Shown in pieces: positions 63,343 to 64,000 of a stretch of DNA of 64,000 bases. Below the pieces are notes generated by a model. That model did no database searches. It worked only from the letters and a program-made list of their open reading frames with translations, and was not told the DNA's origin. The stretch comes from Bacteroidales bacterium. GTDB taxonomy: Bacteria; Bacteroidota; Bacteroidia; Bacteroidales; UBA10428. The DNA lies in NCBI GenBank assembly GCA_016938235.1, contig JAFGVA010000012.1:1-64000 (forward strand), written 5' to 3'. Position 1 is the first letter of the stretch. Every line of letters begins with the position of its first letter. The position numbers and the translations under genes were made by a program.

Positions 63343-64000
63343 TTAGAATTGTTCAAACTCACTGTCTGAAGAACCTGATTGAGACATTTTAATATTTAAG
63401 CCACTTGTTTTTCTTACAGGGTTAAATTCAGAAGTCTTTTTCCTGCTCTTGTTCTCACTTAAGGGAACTGATGCTGCTTTTCTTGAGCGCAAACTACTCT
63501 TGTTATCAATAACAAAGAATGAGATAGCGTCTTTTAACTGCTCGGCCTGGCTTGCCAGCTCTTCTGAACTGGTTGCCATTTCTTCGCTTGCTGCAGCATT
63601 TTGCTGGGTTACATCGTTAAGTTGTTGTATGGCGTTATTTACCTGACCTGCACCGTTGTTTTGCTCTGCACTGGCAGCAGCTATTTCTTTTACAAGCTGC
63701 GCTGAGTTTTCAACCTTTGGCAATGTTTCCTTCATTTGTTCACCAGCCTCTTCGGATAACCGAAGACTCTTGGCTGCTAAATTAACAATTTCGTCGGCTG
63801 CTCCTTTGCTGTTTTCGGCAAGTTTTCGAACCTCAGCAGCAACAACAGCAAAACCTCTGCCATGTTCACCTGCTCTGGCAGCCTCAACAGCAGCATTTAG
63901 AGCCAGCAGATTAGTCTGAAAAGCAATGTCATTAATTATGTTAATCTTTTCGGCAATGGTTCTGTTTGCTTTAATTGCCTCGTCGGATTTTTCACTTACC
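63343..64000 (-). CDS. Methyl-accepting chemotaxis protein, C-terminal part
   Basis: The gene runs off the window edge, so only the cytoplasmic signalling domain is present (219 codons). The hairpin tip is visible: [20 protein letters not shown] followed by [20 protein letters not shown], then a coiled coil with [20 protein letters not shown]-type heptads and [20 protein letters not shown], the methylation-helix pattern, followed by a Ser/Lys-rich tail. It sends signals to CheA/CheW. Ligand domain and membrane segments are outside the window. Confidence 0.9.
   Translation of the reverse strand, partial: VSEKSDEAIKANRTIAEKINIINDIAFQTNLLALNAAVEAARAGEHGRGFAVVAAEVRKLAENSKGAADEIVNLAAKSLRLSEEAGEQMKETLPKVENSAQLVKEIAAASAEQNNGAGQVNNAIQQLNDVTQQNAAASEEMATSSEELASQAEQLKDAISFFVIDNKSSLRSRKAASVPLSENKSRKKTSEFNPVRKTSGLNIKMSQSGSSDSEFEQF

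Overview
The window looks like a chromosome segment of a polysaccharide-degrading member of the Bacteroidota, plausibly a marine or sediment Bacteroidales/Marinilabiliales-type organism. Evidence: low G+C by eye, a SusC/SusD pair, two hybrid two-component regulators of the HTCS type, several type IX secretion (T9SS) C-terminal sorting domains, an ECF sigma/FecR pair, many SPII lipoproteins, and -33/-7 promoters of the TTTG / TAnnTTTG kind. Species cannot be named from the sequence alone.

Layout. (1) 1-2700: decayed DNA (GrpB-like and GNAT acetyltransferase remnants) around an alpha/beta hydrolase lipoprotein and a small outer-membrane-type protein. (2) 2668-4190: a self-contained plus-strand unit of promoter with two operators, membrane protein, winged-helix regulator and a lipoprotein with a SecD-like domain. 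(3) 4191-28973: a long minus-strand pectin block: GH97; a five-gene coupled operon (TonB-dependent receptor, DUF4249 lipoprotein, MG2-like protein, unknown secreted protein, CE12 rhamnogalacturonan acetylesterase); PL1 pectate lyase, GH105, DUF4861 and GH28; then a large T9SS protein, SusD, SusC and a 34-residue membrane peptide, with an HTCS regulator (29213-33358). (4) 33580-40147, plus strand: mannonate oxidoreductase, UxuA, GH67 alpha-glucuronidase and a CE15-type esterase, i.e. glucuronoxylan side-chain removal and glucuronate catabolism. (5) 40354-45410: an eight-gene arsenic operon with three matching ArsR-type operators. (6) 45448-50415: ECF sigma, FecR, an STN-domain barrel protein and a CBM9/PKD T9SS protein. 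(7) 50500-53754: dihydrofolate-reductase-family remnant, a T9SS serine peptidase and a SUMF1-type lipoprotein. (8) 53920-59408: GH11 xylanase with a beta-trefoil module and a second HTCS. (9) 59409-64000: an empty 0.84-kb gap, a T9SS gene with a frameshift, a GH35/DUF5597 enzyme, and the 3' end of a chemotaxis receptor gene.

How it fits together. Secreted and surface enzymes cut pectin (PL1, GH28, CE12), periplasmic GH105 and GH97 finish the oligosaccharides, and SusC/D import them under HTCS1. The plus-strand block and the GH11/HTCS2 pair point to glucuronoxylan as a second substrate: GH11 cuts the backbone, CE15 opens lignin esters, GH67 frees (methyl)glucuronate, and mannonate oxidoreductase plus UxuA send glucuronate to KDG, the same intermediate pectin yields. 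The most notable findings are 21-bp-period direct repeats upstream of both presumed HTCS targets, a three-member arsenic operator set, a 34-residue peptide gene ahead of susC, and several gene remnants in the intergenic spaces.
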